Shown here piece by piece: positions 25,522 through 35,107 of a DNA stretch of 64,000 nucleotides. Under the pieces are notes generated by a model. The model was not told where the DNA came from. It ran no database searches and saw only the letters and a program-made list of their open reading frames with translations. The stretch comes from Campylobacter peloridis LMG 23910 (GTDB lineage Bacteria > Campylobacterota > Campylobacteria > Campylobacterales > Campylobacteraceae). The stretch lies in contig NZ_CP007766.1 in assembly GCF_000816785.1 (NCBI RefSeq), positions 806,001 through 870,000 of the forward strand. The letters run 5' to 3'. How positions within the stretch are numbered: position 1 is the first letter of the stretch; the number at the start of each line of letters is the position of its first letter. The position numbers and the translations under genes are program-made.

Positions 25522-26769
25522 CTACATTAATTCATATAATTTTTTACGCTCACTTGAGCTTCCTATACCAAGTTGCATACGATATTTAGTGATAGTTCTA
25601 CGCCCTAGTTGTACACTTGGGAATTCTTTTTGGGTAAGTTCAAGAATTTTTAAATCACTCAAAGGTTTTTTAGGATTTTCTTTTTTGATTAAATTACTAA
25701 GAAAATCTTTAATAGTCGCATTAGAGGTTTCTCCATCATCAACTGCAGTAGTAAAGAAGGATTTTAAAGGTATTAAACCTCTATCGCAACTTAAATATTT
25801 ATTTGCAATTGCTCTTGAAATAGTAGAAGCATTTCTTTCAAGATCTTGTGCTAAGTCTTTTAGTTGCATAGGTTTGATATCCCCGCCCATGAAAAAATCA
25901 TATTGATACTCTATAATCATTAATCCTAGCTTATAAAGAGTAGCCTTACGCATAGCCAAAGCATCAATTAAATTTTTAGCATCTTTTAAATAAGCACTTA
26001 AAAAATCATGTTCTAAACCATCTGCTTCAAAGGCAATTTCTGGGTAATAATCATCATTAATTTTAATTTTAATTTCACCATTTTCCTGATATATAAATAT
26101 ATCAGGAATGATAGCCATACTTTCTTCAAAATATTCCAAAAATGGAGGAATGGAGATTTTTTTTATAATAGCTATGGCTTTTTTATATAAAGGATCTTTG
26201 GTAAAATCTTTTGCATTTTCCAAATTTAAAATAAGCATTTTGCAAAATTCATAAAGCTCATCTTCTAAATCAAAATGTTCCAACGCAAAGATAAAAGCTT
26301 CTTGTTGATTTTTAGCCCCTACTCCTATAGGCTCAAGATACTTAAATCTTAAGCGTATTTTTTCTACTTCTAAAGAATCAAAATTATCTAAAATCTCTTC
26401 ATCATACTCAAAGTATCCTTCATGGTTTAAGCATTCTATAATTTTTTCAGCAATAAGTTGAGATTTTTGTGTTGGAAATAAAGGTGGAATAATTTGTTCG
26501 CTTAAAAGTTCATATACATTTTTATTTTCTAAACTTTTAGCATCTATCATTTGCGCGGTAGTATTTTTACTAAAATACTCCTGATAATACTTGTTTTGAT
26601 TGTTTGTTATACTTGAGTTTTCTTTTATTTCTATGAAAGGATTTTCTTTAGCAAACTCATCTAAACTTTCTTTTAGATCTTCAATATTAGCTTGTAATAT
26701 AGGAAGCCATGATCTTAAAGTTTGTGATAGTTTTGTTTTTTGTGTTATAGAGGTTTTTTGTTTAAGCAT
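25522..26769 (-). CDS. rpoN: RNA polymerase sigma-54 factor
   Basis: Directs transcription of hook, basal-body and other middle flagellar genes in Campylobacter together with the FlgSR system. The 415-residue protein has the Gln/Leu-rich activator-interaction region (from residue 1, KTKLSQTLRSWLPILQ), the core-binding domain, the helix-turn-helix near 330-350, and the RpoN box RRTITKYR close to the C-terminus. Two sequences with perfect sigma-54 spacing occur in this window at 15287-15300 and 17835-17848. It follows lptB directly, sharing the terminal base. Confidence 0.95.
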   Translation of the reverse strand: MLKQKTSITQKTKLSQTLRSWLPILQANIEDLKESLDEFAKENPFIEIKENSSITNNQNKYYQEYFSKNTTAQMIDAKSLENKNVYELLSEQIIPPLFPTQKSQLIAEKIIECLNHEGYFEYDEEILDNFDSLEVEKIRLRFKYLEPIGVGAKNQQEAFIFALEHFDLEDELYEFCKMLILNLENAKDFTKDPLYKKAIAIIKKISIPPFLEYFEESMAIIPDIFIYQENGEIKIKINDDYYPEIAFEADGLEHDFLSAYLKDAKNLIDALAMRKATLYKLGLMIIEYQYDFFMGGDIKPMQLKDLAQDLERNASTISRAIANKYLSCDRGLIPLKSFFTTAVDDGETSNATIKDFLSNLIKKENPKKPLSDLKILELTQKEFPSVQLGRRTITKYRMQLGIGSSSERKKLYELM

Positions 26770-27494
26770 TATTCAAGTTTAAACTCACTTCCAAGATAAT
26801 ATTTTTTAACATCCTCATTATGTGCAATTTCGTTTGCATTACCACTAGCTAGCAATCTTCCACTTCTAATCACATAAGCTCTATCACAAATTGCTAAAGT
26901 TTCTCTTACATTATGATCAGTGATTAAAACACCTATATTCATAGCTTTTAAATCATTAATCAAACTTTGAATTTCACTCACTGCTATAGGATCAACCCCA
27001 GCAAATGGCTCATCTAAAAGTAAAAATTTAGGATCACACATAAGCGATCTTGCAATTTCACAACGCCTTCTTTCACCTCCGCTTAAACTCATACCTTTTC
27101 TATGTCTAATAGGCTCTATGCTAAGTAATTCTAGCATTTGTTCTATTTTTTGTTCCAATAAATTTTTATCTTTATATATTACTTGGGCAGCTAAAAGTAA
27201 ATTTTCTTCTACACTTAAATCTTTAAATACACTGCTTTCTTGAGGTAAATACCCAATGCCAAGCTTTGCTCTTTTATTCAGTGGTTCTTTTGTGATATCT
27301 TTTGCATCTAAAAATACCTCTCCGCTAGTTGGTAAGATAAGTCCACATATCATATAAAAACTTGTAGTTTTTCCTGCTCCATTTGGCCCTAAAAGCCCTA
27401 CAACTTCACCGCTTTGAACTTCTAGCGAAACATCGTGTATGATTTTTGTTTTTTTAATGATTTTTTCTAAATTTCTAGCTTCTAGCTTACTCAT
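26769..27494 (-). CDS. lptB: LPS export ABC transporter ATPase LptB
   Basis: ATPase of the LptB2FGC complex that extracts lipooligosaccharide from the inner membrane. The 241 residues contain Walker [10 protein letters not shown] (about 35-43), signature LSGGERRR and Walker [13 protein letters not shown], with the LptB-specific [15 protein letters not shown] stretch. It overlaps tsaE by 8 bases and abuts rpoN, an arrangement common in proteobacteria. Confidence 0.95.
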   Translation of the reverse strand: MSKLEARNLEKIIKKTKIIHDVSLEVQSGEVVGLLGPNGAGKTTSFYMICGLILPTSGEVFLDAKDITKEPLNKRAKLGIGYLPQESSVFKDLSVEENLLLAAQVIYKDKNLLEQKIEQMLELLSIEPIRHRKGMSLSGGERRRCEIARSLMCDPKFLLLDEPFAGVDPIAVSEIQSLINDLKAMNIGVLITDHNVRETLAICDRAYVIRSGRLLASGNANEIAHNEDVKKYYLGSEFKLE

Positions 27495-27894
27495 GTATTA
27501 TATACTTTCTTTTATTTTCATAAGGAATGATTTGTAAAATTATATTAAAAATTTGATATTTATCTAAGTATTTTTTTAATTTTTCATCACCCCACTCTAC
27601 TAAATGCAAACCCTCTTCAAAAAAATTTTCAATCAAGCCATTTTTTAAAAGTCCATCAAAACCTTCTTGATAAATATCATAATGATAAATTTTACCTTGA
27701 TGAAAATCATACTCTTGCATGATAGAAAATGTAGGAGAATTAAGCATTTTTTCTATTCCAAGAAATTGAGCGTAATTTTGAACCAAAGTAGTTTTACCAC
27801 TTGCTAAATTTCCTTGAAGCAAAATTACTCCATTTTTAGGTAAAATTTCACAAAGCTTATAAAGCTCATTTTGGTTTAAAATCATTTCTTTCAT
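27487..27894 (-). CDS. tsaE: tRNA t6A synthesis ATPase TsaE
   Basis: Works with TsaB, TsaC and TsaD in making N6-threonylcarbamoyladenosine at position 37 of ANN-decoding tRNAs. The 135 residues have the P-loop GNLASGKTT (about 29-37), the Thr-rich [12 protein letters not shown] segment and HLVEWGD, all family marks. It overlaps its neighbours on both sides by 4-8 bases. Confidence 0.92.
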   Translation of the reverse strand: MKEMILNQNELYKLCEILPKNGVILLQGNLASGKTTLVQNYAQFLGIEKMLNSPTFSIMQEYDFHQGKIYHYDIYQEGFDGLLKNGLIENFFEEGLHLVEWGDEKLKKYLDKYQIFNIILQIIPYENKRKYIIHE

Positions 27895-28139
27895 TGAATT
27901 TTTACCACATATTTTTCTTGCATAGTTTTTGGTATGCTTTTGGTTGTTGGTATGTCTAAAACTTTGTAAATATTGGTGTATTCTATAAATTTAATGCTTA
28001 TTTCATCGCCAATTTTTACTTCTTTACTAGCTTTAACTACTTGATTATTTATACTTACTACACCACTTTTACACATATCTTCTGATATAGCACGGCGTTT
28101 AGTGATATTAACTACATTTAAAAATTTATCTATTCTCAT
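27891..28139 (-). CDS. S4-domain RNA-binding protein
   Basis: An 82-residue protein consisting mainly of an S4 RNA-binding domain (MRIDKFLNVVNITKRR... to VKIGDEISI), related to the heat-shock protein Hsp15 and the RlbA/YlmH group. It probably binds rRNA or stalled 50S subunits; the precise role is not known. It is the first gene of the - strand run S4-tsaE-lptB-rpoN-yggS and is divergent from argG. Confidence 0.85.
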   Translation of the reverse strand: MRIDKFLNVVNITKRRAISEDMCKSGVVSINNQVVKASKEVKIGDEISIKFIEYTNIYKVLDIPTTKSIPKTMQEKYVVKIQ

Positions 28140-28171
28140 AAAAATATTTTATCAAAAAATACAATAAAATG

Positions 28172-28186
28172 TGTAAATATTTTACA
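28172..28186. promoter_or_regulatory. Palindrome in the argG promoter region
   Basis: TGTAAATATTTTACA (6-bp arms around three bases) lies just before a TATATTA -10-like sequence about 50 bases ahead of argG, in the 104-bp gap between divergent genes. It could be an operator; no regulator is identifiable from the sequence. Confidence 0.35.
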
Positions 28187-28243
28187 TTATATTAAGCTAA
28201 ATTAGTTAAATTTTACAAACATTTTTTACAAAGAGGACAAGCA

Positions 28244-29464
28244 ATGAAAAAAGATATTAAAAAGGTAGTTTTGGCGTATTCTGGCGGACTTGATACAAGT
28301 ATAATTTTAAAATGGCTTCAAGATGAGTATAAATGCGAAGTTGTAACTTTTACAGCAGATATTGGACAAGGTGAAGAGCTAGAACCTGCTAGAAAAAAGG
28401 CTTTGTCTTTGGGGATAAAAGAAGAAAATATTTTTATACAAGATTTAAAAGATGAATTTGTGAAAGATTATGTTTTTCCTATGTTTAGAGCAAATGCTAT
28501 TTATGAAGGGGAGTATTTGCTTGGCACAAGCATAGCAAGACCTTTGATAGCAAAAACTTTAGTAGAGATTGCAGAAAAAACAAATGCCGATGCAATTAGC
28601 CATGGGGCAACTGGTAAGGGTAATGATCAAGTGCGTTTTGAATTAGGTGCATTAGCTTTAAATCCAAATTTAGCTATTATCGCTCCGTGGAGAGAGTGGG
28701 ATTTAAACAGCCGTGAAAAACTTTTAGCTTATGCGCAAAAACACGGCATAGATATCACAAAAAAAGCTGGAAAATCGCCTTATTCTATGGATGCGAATTT
28801 ATTGCATATTTCTTATGAGGGTTTGGTGCTTGAAGATCCTGCGGCTAAGCCTGAGGATAGTATGTGGCGCTGGGTTAAAGAGCTAAAAGACACACCTAAT
28901 GAAAGTGAAGTGATAGAGCTTGAATTTAGCAAAGGCGATTTGTGCGCTATAAATGGTGAAAAATTAGCACCCGCACAGCTTTTAGCAAAACTTAACGAGC
29001 TTGGTGCAAAGCATGGTATAGGACGCCTTGATATAGTTGAAAATCGTTATGTAGGAATGAAAAGTAGAGGTTGTTATGAAACACCAGGTGGCACTATACT
29101 TTTAAAAGCACACCGCGCTATAGAAAGCATTACACTAGATAGAGAAGCAGCGCATTTAAAAGATGAATTAATGCCAAAATATGCGAGTTTAATTTATAAT
29201 GGGTATTGGTTTTCACCAGAAAGATTAATGCTTCAAGCGCTAATTGATCAATCTCAAAAATATGTAAATGGCAAGGTTAGATTAGAATTATTTAAGGGTA
29301 ATGTTATGGTTATAGGCAGAGAAAGTGCTAATGATAGCTTATTTAGCGAAGCATACTGCACTTTTGAAGAAGATGAAGTTTTCAATCAAAAAGATGCAGC
29401 AGGTTTTATCAAACTCAATGCTTTAAGATTTATCATAGCAGGAAAAAATGGAAGAAAATTTTAA
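28244..29464 (+). CDS. argG: Argininosuccinate synthase
   Basis: Joins citrulline and aspartate with ATP in arginine synthesis. The 406 residues show the ATP PP-loop AYSGGLDTS at 11-19, [15 protein letters not shown]-like [11 protein letters not shown] near 119-129, and SPYSMD. An arginine route fits the adjacent capacity to make agmatine by SpeA. AGAGGACAAGC precedes the ATG. It is probably the first gene of a run to era, since rplI follows after 13 bases. Confidence 0.96.
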   Translation: MKKDIKKVVLAYSGGLDTSIILKWLQDEYKCEVVTFTADIGQGEELEPARKKALSLGIKEENIFIQDLKDEFVKDYVFPMFRANAIYEGEYLLGTSIARPLIAKTLVEIAEKTNADAISHGATGKGNDQVRFELGALALNPNLAIIAPWREWDLNSREKLLAYAQKHGIDITKKAGKSPYSMDANLLHISYEGLVLEDPAAKPEDSMWRWVKELKDTPNESEVIELEFSKGDLCAINGEKLAPAQLLAKLNELGAKHGIGRLDIVENRYVGMKSRGCYETPGGTILLKAHRAIESITLDREAAHLKDELMPKYASLIYNGYWFSPERLMLQALIDQSQKYVNGKVRLELFKGNVMVIGRESANDSLFSEAYCTFEEDEVFNQKDAAGFIKLNALRFIIAGKNGRKF

Positions 29465-29477
29465 CAAAGGAAAAAAA

Positions 29478-29921
29478 ATGAAAGTTTTATTAATAAAAGA
29501 TGTTAAAAGTTTAGGAAAAGCTGGAGAAGTTAAAGAAGTAAAAGATGGTTATGGGCAAAATTTTTTAATCGCTAAGGGTTTTGCTAAAGCAGCGACTAAT
29601 GAAGTTTTACGCAAATATGAAAGCGATAAGAAAAAAGAAGCTGAGAATTTAAGATTTGAGCTTGCAAATTTAGAAAAACTAAAAGAAGAATTAGCCAAAA
29701 TCACTATTTGTATAACAAAGCCTGTTGGGGCTAATGGAAGCTTGTTTGGCGGGGTTACTAAAGATGAAATCGCACATGCATTAAAAGAGCAAAAAGGCAT
29801 AGAGCTTGATAAAAAGAGCTTAGAATGTGATACTATCAAAGAGCTTGGCGTGCATGAAATTTCGGCTAAATTAGGCCATGCTATACACGCGCTTTTTAAA
29901 TTAGAAGTTAAAGGGGAATAA
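29478..29921 (+). CDS. rplI: 50S ribosomal protein L9
   Basis: The 147-residue form starting MKVLLIKDV is chosen because AAAGG sits right upstream and this is the conserved start; an upstream in-frame ATG would overlap argG. N-terminal rRNA-binding domain with [13 protein letters not shown], a long connecting helix rich in Lys and Glu, and a C-terminal domain. Its stop overlaps the hslV start (TAATG). Confidence 0.96.
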   Translation: MKVLLIKDVKSLGKAGEVKEVKDGYGQNFLIAKGFAKAATNEVLRKYESDKKKEAENLRFELANLEKLKEELAKITICITKPVGANGSLFGGVTKDEIAHALKEQKGIELDKKSLECDTIKELGVHEISAKLGHAIHALFKLEVKGE

Positions 29922-30460
29922 TGTTTCACGCAACAACGATTTTAGCGTATAAGGGCAAGAAAAAATCTGTTATTGGCGGTGATGGGCAAGTTAGCTTTGG
30001 AAACACCGTTTTAAAAAACAATGCAGTAAAAATTAGAAAATTAAACAATGGAAAGGTTTTAGCAGGTTTTGCAGGAAGCACAGCAGATGCGTTTAATCTT
30101 TTTGATATGTTTGAAAATTTGCTTTCAAGTTCTAAGGGGGATTTGCTAAAAGCTGCGATTGATTTTTCAAAAGAGTGGCGTAAGGATAAATACTTAAGAA
30201 AATTAGAAGCAATGATGTTAGTATTGGATAGAGAGCATATATTTTTACTCTCAGGAACAGGAGATGTGGTTGAGCCTGAAGATGGAGCCATAGCTGCTAT
30301 TGGTAGTGGTGGTAATTACGCACTTTCTGCTGCAAGAGCTTTAGCAAAACATTCCAATTTAGATGAAGAAAATTTAGTAAAAGAAAGCTTGCAAATAGCT
30401 GGTGAAATTTGCATTTATACAAATACCAATATCAAAACTTTTGTAATCGAGGATGAGTAA
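29921..30460 (+). CDS. hslV: HslV peptidase subunit
   Basis: Proteolytic subunit of the HslUV ATP-dependent protease. The 179 residues include [18 protein letters not shown] and [11 protein letters not shown]. The family's catalytic threonine, normally residue 2, follows a four-residue extension MFHA here (Thr5), so the propeptide must be removed for activity; I recall the same in Helicobacter. TAATG junctions link it to rplI and hslU. Confidence 0.95.
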   Translation: MFHATTILAYKGKKKSVIGGDGQVSFGNTVLKNNAVKIRKLNNGKVLAGFAGSTADAFNLFDMFENLLSSSKGDLLKAAIDFSKEWRKDKYLRKLEAMMLVLDREHIFLLSGTGDVVEPEDGAIAAIGSGGNYALSAARALAKHSNLDEENLVKESLQIAGEICIYTNTNIKTFVIEDE

Positions 30461-31779
30461 TGAATTTAACCCCAAAAGAAATAGTTAATTTTTTAGATGA
30501 TTATGTTATAGGACAAAAAAATGCTAAAAAAATCATAGCCATAGCTTTGAGAAATCGTTATAGAAGAATGCAACTTAGCCCTGAACTTCAAGATGATATC
30601 ATGCCAAAAAATATCTTGATGATAGGTTCAACTGGAGTTGGAAAAACAGAGATTGCAAGAAGGCTTGCTAAGATGATGGGGCTTCCTTTTATCAAGGTTG
30701 AAGCAAGCAAATACACTGAAGTAGGTTTTGTGGGGCGTGATGTTGAAAGTATGGTTAGGGATTTAGCGAATGCGGCTTTAAATTTAGTTAAAAACGAGCA
30801 AAGAGAAAAAAATCGTGAAAAAATCGATGAATTTATAGAAAATAAAATTTTAGAAAAATTACTTCCACCTTTGCCAAAAGGGGTGAGCGAAGAAAAAGAA
30901 CAAGAATATAAAAATTCTTTAGAAAAAATGCGAACAAAACTTCAAGCTGGGGATTTAGATGATAGTGTGATTGAAGTTGAAGTTTCGCAAAGTGTTTTTG
31001 ACACAAATCCAAATTTACCGCCTGAAATGGGCGCTATGCAAGATATTGTTAAAGTAATTGGAGTAGGCAATAAAAAAGTTAAAAAAGAAATGAAAATTAA
31101 AGATGCGAGAATGGCTTTGGCTCAAGAAGCGAGTGAAAAAATTCTTGATATGGAAAGCATTAAAGGTGAAGCTTTAAGAAGGGCTGAAAATGAAGGAATT
31201 ATTTTTATAGATGAAATAGACAAGGTGGCAGTTTCAAGTTCAAATTCAAATCGCCAAGATCCTAGCAAAGAAGGAGTTCAAAGAGATTTATTACCTATAG
31301 TAGAAGGTAGCACTATACAAACTAAATTTGGTCCTTTAAAAACTGATCATATTTTATTTATCGCAGCAGGTGCTTTTCATTTGAGTAAGCCAAGTGATTT
31401 GATTCCTGAGCTTCAAGGGCGTTTTCCATTAAGAGTTGAACTTGATTCTTTAAATGAGGATGCTTTGTATCAAATTTTAACAAGACCTAAAAATTCTTTA
31501 TTAACTCAGTATATTGAGCTTTTAAAAACTGAAAATGTAGAACTTGTTTTTGAAGATGAAGCTATAAAGGAAATAGCAAAAATCGCCAGCAAAGCAAATG
31601 AAGAAATGCAAGATATAGGTGCAAGACGCTTACATACTGTTATAGAGAAGTTGTTAGAAGATATAAGTTTTGAAGCAGATGAATATGCTGGAAAAACTTA
31701 TAAAATAGATGATTTTAAGGTTCAAGTAAAGCTAGGAGATATTATAGAAAATAAAGACTTAGCTAGGTATATTTTGTGA
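30460..31779 (+). CDS. hslU: HslU ATPase/unfoldase subunit
   Basis: AAA+ unfoldase that feeds substrates to HslV. The 439 residues contain Walker [10 protein letters not shown] (about 57-65), the GYVG-type pore loop as [13 protein letters not shown], an inserted I-domain (about 110-230), Walker [10 protein letters not shown] and sensor segments, ending in the HslV-contacting ARYIL tail. It starts on the last base of hslV and overlaps era by 4 bases. Confidence 0.96.
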   Translation: MNLTPKEIVNFLDDYVIGQKNAKKIIAIALRNRYRRMQLSPELQDDIMPKNILMIGSTGVGKTEIARRLAKMMGLPFIKVEASKYTEVGFVGRDVESMVRDLANAALNLVKNEQREKNREKIDEFIENKILEKLLPPLPKGVSEEKEQEYKNSLEKMRTKLQAGDLDDSVIEVEVSQSVFDTNPNLPPEMGAMQDIVKVIGVGNKKVKKEMKIKDARMALAQEASEKILDMESIKGEALRRAENEGIIFIDEIDKVAVSSSNSNRQDPSKEGVQRDLLPIVEGSTIQTKFGPLKTDHILFIAAGAFHLSKPSDLIPELQGRFPLRVELDSLNEDALYQILTRPKNSLLTQYIELLKTENVELVFEDEAIKEIAKIASKANEEMQDIGARRLHTVIEKLLEDISFEADEYAGKTYKIDDFKVQVKLGDIIENKDLARYIL

Positions 31780-32648
31780 AAAGTGGTTTTATAAGTATAG
31801 TGGGTAGAACTAATGCTGGAAAAAGTTCTATCCTTAATTCTTTATTAGAAGAAAAAATCGCTATGGTTTCTCATAAACAAAATGCCACTAGAAGAAAAAT
31901 TAATGCCATTGTAATGTATGAAAATCATCAGCTTATATTTATAGACACTCCAGGGTTACATGCAAGCTCTAAGGCTATGAATCAACTTATGATAGATTTA
32001 GCGATTAAAAGTATTGCAGATTGTGATGTGATATTATTTGTAGCTAGTATTTACGATGATATCAAAGATTATGAGAATTTTTTAAGTTTAAATCCCAAAG
32101 CACCACATATAGTTTTAATCAATAAAGTTGATTTGGTAAAAAAAGAAGTTTTGCTTAAGAAATTAAGTGAATATGCTAAATTTAGCCCATATTTTAGTGC
32201 TATTATCCCTTATTCTACCAAGCAAAAATTTTATAAAAAAGTTCTTTTAGATGAAATGATTAAATATTTGCCTGAACATCCATATTATTTTGATCCAGAA
32301 TTTATCACTACCACCAATGAAAAGGATATTTATAGGGATTTTATCTTAGAAGCTATATATGAAAATTTAAGTGATGAAATTCCATATAGTAGTGAGGTAA
32401 AAATAGAAAAGATTAAAGAATTAAAACAAATTAATTATATTAATGCTATGATTATTACAGATAGTAATTCCCATAAAGCAATGATATTAGGCAAAGATGG
32501 AGCAACCATCAAACGCATAGGAAAAGATGCAAGGATAAAGATTGAAAAATTTGCACAAAAAAAAATAATGCTAAAATTGTTTGTCCAACTTGAAAAAAAT
32601 TGGCATAAAAATGAACAAAATCTGAAAAAAATTCTCTATGATGAATAA
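31776..32648 (+). CDS. era: GTPase Era
   Basis: Ribosome-associated GTPase that aids 16S rRNA 3' end maturation and 30S assembly, in the same pathway as YbeY. The 290 residues have G1 [10 protein letters not shown]3 DTPG, G4 NKVD and a C-terminal KH domain with [11 protein letters not shown]. The start is GTG overlapping the hslU stop (GTGA). The stop lies inside the start of the next gene. Confidence 0.95.
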   Translation: MKSGFISIVGRTNAGKSSILNSLLEEKIAMVSHKQNATRRKINAIVMYENHQLIFIDTPGLHASSKAMNQLMIDLAIKSIADCDVILFVASIYDDIKDYENFLSLNPKAPHIVLINKVDLVKKEVLLKKLSEYAKFSPYFSAIIPYSTKQKFYKKVLLDEMIKYLPEHPYYFDPEFITTTNEKDIYRDFILEAIYENLSDEIPYSSEVKIEKIKELKQINYINAMIITDSNSHKAMILGKDGATIKRIGKDARIKIEKFAQKKIMLKLFVQLEKNWHKNEQNLKKILYDE

Positions 32649-33651
32649 AAAAGAATATAAAAAAACTTTTATTCCATATGAAAAACTTTTATATGTAAAA
32701 TTTAAAGAGAAAATTCAAGAAGAAGAAATTCTTACAAAATGTTTTGAAGAATTAGGTATTAAAGATGATTTTTCTTATAAACTTTTGTATTTTTATGAAA
32801 AAGAATACACGCATGCTTTTTTATTAAAATATCAGGATATTTTAAGCGATTATGATATGCTTATTCCAGAACCTTTGCTTTTTAGTGCATACTTTATGGC
32901 AAATAAATTAGAAAAAAATTTAGTTTTGATTTTTAAAGAAAAATATATAGTTTTGATTGAATATAATGCAGATTTGTTTTGTGATTGTAAAAGTATACCT
33001 ATAGGAGTTTTTAATAAAAATTTTGAAGAGAAATTAAAAAATTCTTATGGAAATATCATAAGTATTGATGATGTGGATAATATTTCTTCTTTTAAAAAAT
33101 TAAAAAGTAATGATTTATACAAAAAATTACTAAATAATAATGATAATTTTAAAATTAATTTTTCTCAAAAAAGAAATATTTCTTTTTTAAAATCATGTAG
33201 TTTTAAATTTATCATTAGCTTTATACTGGGTGTTTTACTTGCTTGTATATATCCTTTGTATTTATTTTTTGAATTTTCTTTTATAAAAAATGAAACTTTA
33301 GTTTTAGAACAATCATTACAAGAACAAGTTCAAATATTTAAGCAAATAAAACAAAGACAATCTCAAAAGGAGAATTCGATAAAACAACAAGATGAGATAA
33401 AAAATAAAATTCAAAATTTAAAAGCTTTTTATGCAAATAGTTTGTGTTATAAAGATTTTTTTGATTTTATTGGAATTTTAAACTTACATCAAAGTTATAT
33501 AGAATCTTTGTCTATCAATGATAATAATTTTATAATTGAAGTTTTAAAAGATTATGATTTTTATGATGATTTTAAACAAAAGCAATTTATATTAAAAAAT
33601 AAAGAAATCAACAATGGAAAAATTAACCTATTTTTTGAAAAACATATTTGA
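32638..33651 (+). CDS. Bitopic protein, GspL/PilN-like architecture
   Basis: A 337-residue protein, overlapping era by 11 bases. Residues 1-185 form a cytoplasmic domain whose [12 protein letters not shown] segment (75-86) resembles the truncated actin-like domain of GspL or PilM; one membrane helix follows at about 188-211, then a Gln/Lys coiled coil (about 215-265) and a small periplasmic domain. This is the layout of GspL or of a PilM-PilN fusion in type II secretion and type IV pilus systems. Sequence identity is not strong enough by eye to name it. The next gene completes the pair. Confidence 0.75.
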   Translation: MMNKKEYKKTFIPYEKLLYVKFKEKIQEEEILTKCFEELGIKDDFSYKLLYFYEKEYTHAFLLKYQDILSDYDMLIPEPLLFSAYFMANKLEKNLVLIFKEKYIVLIEYNADLFCDCKSIPIGVFNKNFEEKLKNSYGNIISIDDVDNISSFKKLKSNDLYKKLLNNNDNFKINFSQKRNISFLKSCSFKFIISFILGVLLACIYPLYLFFEFSFIKNETLVLEQSLQEQVQIFKQIKQRQSQKENSIKQQDEIKNKIQNLKAFYANSLCYKDFFDFIGILNLHQSYIESLSINDNNFIIEVLKDYDFYDDFKQKQFILKNKEINNGKINLFFEKHI

Positions 33652-34165
33652 AATTTTAGAAAATTATTTGCTTGGTTTGTCGCAACGCGAGTATAGATTG
33701 ATTTTACTTTTAAGTTTTATTTTTGGAATTTTTATAGTTTATATAAGTGTTTATGATAATTTAGAAACTCAAAAGTATATTTTAAAAGAAAATTTAAATT
33801 CATTACAAGAAAAATATAAACAAAACAAAGAAGAGATAGCAGAATATAATCAGGATTTTGATTATGATGAGTTTAATACTCAAGATATTTTTTCTGTGTT
33901 AAATAAAGATTATCAAGAAGTATTGAGTGATATTGAAAAAAAATTAAACCATACTCAAGTAAAAAATTTGCAAATTCAAACTAATAAATACAAGGATAAA
34001 AATTTTACTTTTTATGAATTGAAATTAAATTATATAAGTAGTTTTTCTTCTTTAATGGAGTTTTTAAATCAACTTGATGATAATGTTAAAGTTAGAAAAT
34101 TGGATATCACTAAAAATGAAAATGATTTAAAAATTTCCATAATTTTGATTTTTGTATTAATATAA
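33614..34165 (+). CDS. Bitopic protein, GspM/PilO-like architecture
   Basis: A 183-residue protein: short cytoplasmic N-terminus, one membrane helix at about 28-47, a coiled coil (50-75), and a C-terminal segment with the strand-helix-strand order of the GspM/PilO ferredoxin-like fold (LKLNYISSFSSLMEFLNQL, then a strand). It overlaps the GspL/PilN-like gene by 38 bases, which implies coupled synthesis and partnership. It is the last gene before rnpB. Function inferred only from architecture. Confidence 0.72.
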   Translation: MEKLTYFLKNIFEILENYLLGLSQREYRLILLLSFIFGIFIVYISVYDNLETQKYILKENLNSLQEKYKQNKEEIAEYNQDFDYDEFNTQDIFSVLNKDYQEVLSDIEKKLNHTQVKNLQIQTNKYKDKNFTFYELKLNYISSFSSLMEFLNQLDDNVKVRKLDITKNENDLKISIILIFVLI

Positions 34166-34177
34166 ACACTTTTATGG

Positions 34178-34183
34178 TAAAAT
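34178..34183 (+). promoter_or_regulatory. -10 box of rnpB
   Basis: TAAAAT preceded by TATGG lies 8 bases before the predicted 5' end of RNase P RNA, overlapping the end of the gap after the GspM-like gene. No good -35 is visible, as is usual in Campylobacter. Confidence 0.5.
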
Positions 34184-34190
34184 TTATTCA

Positions 34191-34506
34191 AACATGGTAA
34201 GCGATCGCTTCTTTTGAAGAGGAAAGTCCGAGCTGCTATAAGACAAAGATTCCATCTAATGGATGGCTAGGGCAACCTAAGGGAAAGTGCAACAGAAAGA
34301 AAACTACCATATTTTATATGGAAAAGGTGAAACGGTGGGGTAAGAGCCTACCAGTAGTTTTGGTAACAAAACTAGCTATGTAAACCCAATCTGCAGCAAG
34401 AAGGGATGGTTTTAGTCTTATGATTTTACCCTTTGCTTGAACTTGTTTGCAAAAACAAGTCTAGATAAATGATCGCTCTTGACAGAACTCGGCTTATAGC
34501 CATGTT
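34191..34506 (+). ncRNA. rnpB: RNase P RNA
   Basis: The catalytic RNA that trims tRNA 5' leaders. The ends pair as P1 (AACATGG with CCATGTT). The universal P4 halves are present: GAGGAAAGTCCGAGC near the 5' side and ACAGAACTCGGCTTAT near the 3' side, plus AAGGGAAAGTGCAACAGAAA and GGTGAAACGGTGGGGTAAG in the body. About 316 bases, a bacterial type A RNA. Its 3' end touches the end of the convergent gene at 34507. Confidence 0.95.
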
Positions 34507-34722
34507 TTATTTCATATATGCAGAAGCTTTTTTGAGCTTTTGCAAATTTAAAGCAACTTCATCTTGCTTTTTTTTCATAAAAGCTATAGCTTCATTTGTT
34601 AACGCTAAAGCTTCATTAGGGCAATCTTTAAAATCAGGTTTTTCGATGAGTTTAACTATTTTTTCTATATCTTCAGTGTAAACAGCTAATTTAAACTCAT
34701 CTATCCATTTTTTTTCATTCAT
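34507..34722 (-). CDS. Small protein downstream of fliS (Cj0550-like)
   Basis: A 71-residue acidic helical protein of unknown function, last of the flaG-fliD-fliS transcript. The start at 34722 overlaps the fliS stop as ATGA, so coupled translation is likely; an in-frame upstream codon inside fliS is less plausible. Pattern: WIDEFKLAVYTEDIEKIVKL then a CPNEAL segment. In position it recalls FliT-like chaperones, which follow fliS in other bacteria, but similarity is not evident. Its stop abuts the 3' end of rnpB. Confidence 0.8.
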   Translation of the reverse strand: MNEKKWIDEFKLAVYTEDIEKIVKLIEKPDFKDCPNEALALTNEAIAFMKKKQDEVALNLQKLKKASAYMK

Positions 34723-35090
34723 TTTTGATGCACTTCTCTCCAAGCTTCTAATAAACCTTTTACTACATTAATAACTTCATCTACTCTTGCTTCATTGTTT
34801 TCTATGTTTGCTAAAGAAAGAAGTTGCAATTCTCTTGTGTATAAACCACTTAAATAATGTGCAACCTCTCCTCCTTTATCATAATCAAGACAATTAATAA
34901 GCTCAATAAAAATAGCACTAGCTCTTTTTACATAATACACTCTTTCTTCTATATTATCATTTTGTATAGCTATTTTTATTCTACTAGCAAAGCGTAAAAT
35001 CCCTCCATATAACATTTCTATAAGTTTTTCTTGAGATTCTACACCTGCTTGACTTTGTGAATATGCATTATAAACTGCACTATTTAACAT
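34719..35090 (-). CDS. fliS: Flagellin export chaperone FliS
   Basis: Binds unpolymerised flagellin C-termini in the cytoplasm and delivers them to the export gate. The 123-residue four-helix protein shows YSQSQAGVESQEKLIEMLYGG at the N-terminus, the usual FliS start region, and ends in LLEAWREVHQ. It follows fliD by 17 bases with AAAGGAA before the ATG. Confidence 0.93.
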   Translation of the reverse strand: MLNSAVYNAYSQSQAGVESQEKLIEMLYGGILRFASRIKIAIQNDNIEERVYYVKRASAIFIELINCLDYDKGGEVAHYLSGLYTRELQLLSLANIENNEARVDEVINVVKGLLEAWREVHQK

Positions 35091-35107
35091 TGAAAATTCC
35101 TTTCTTT

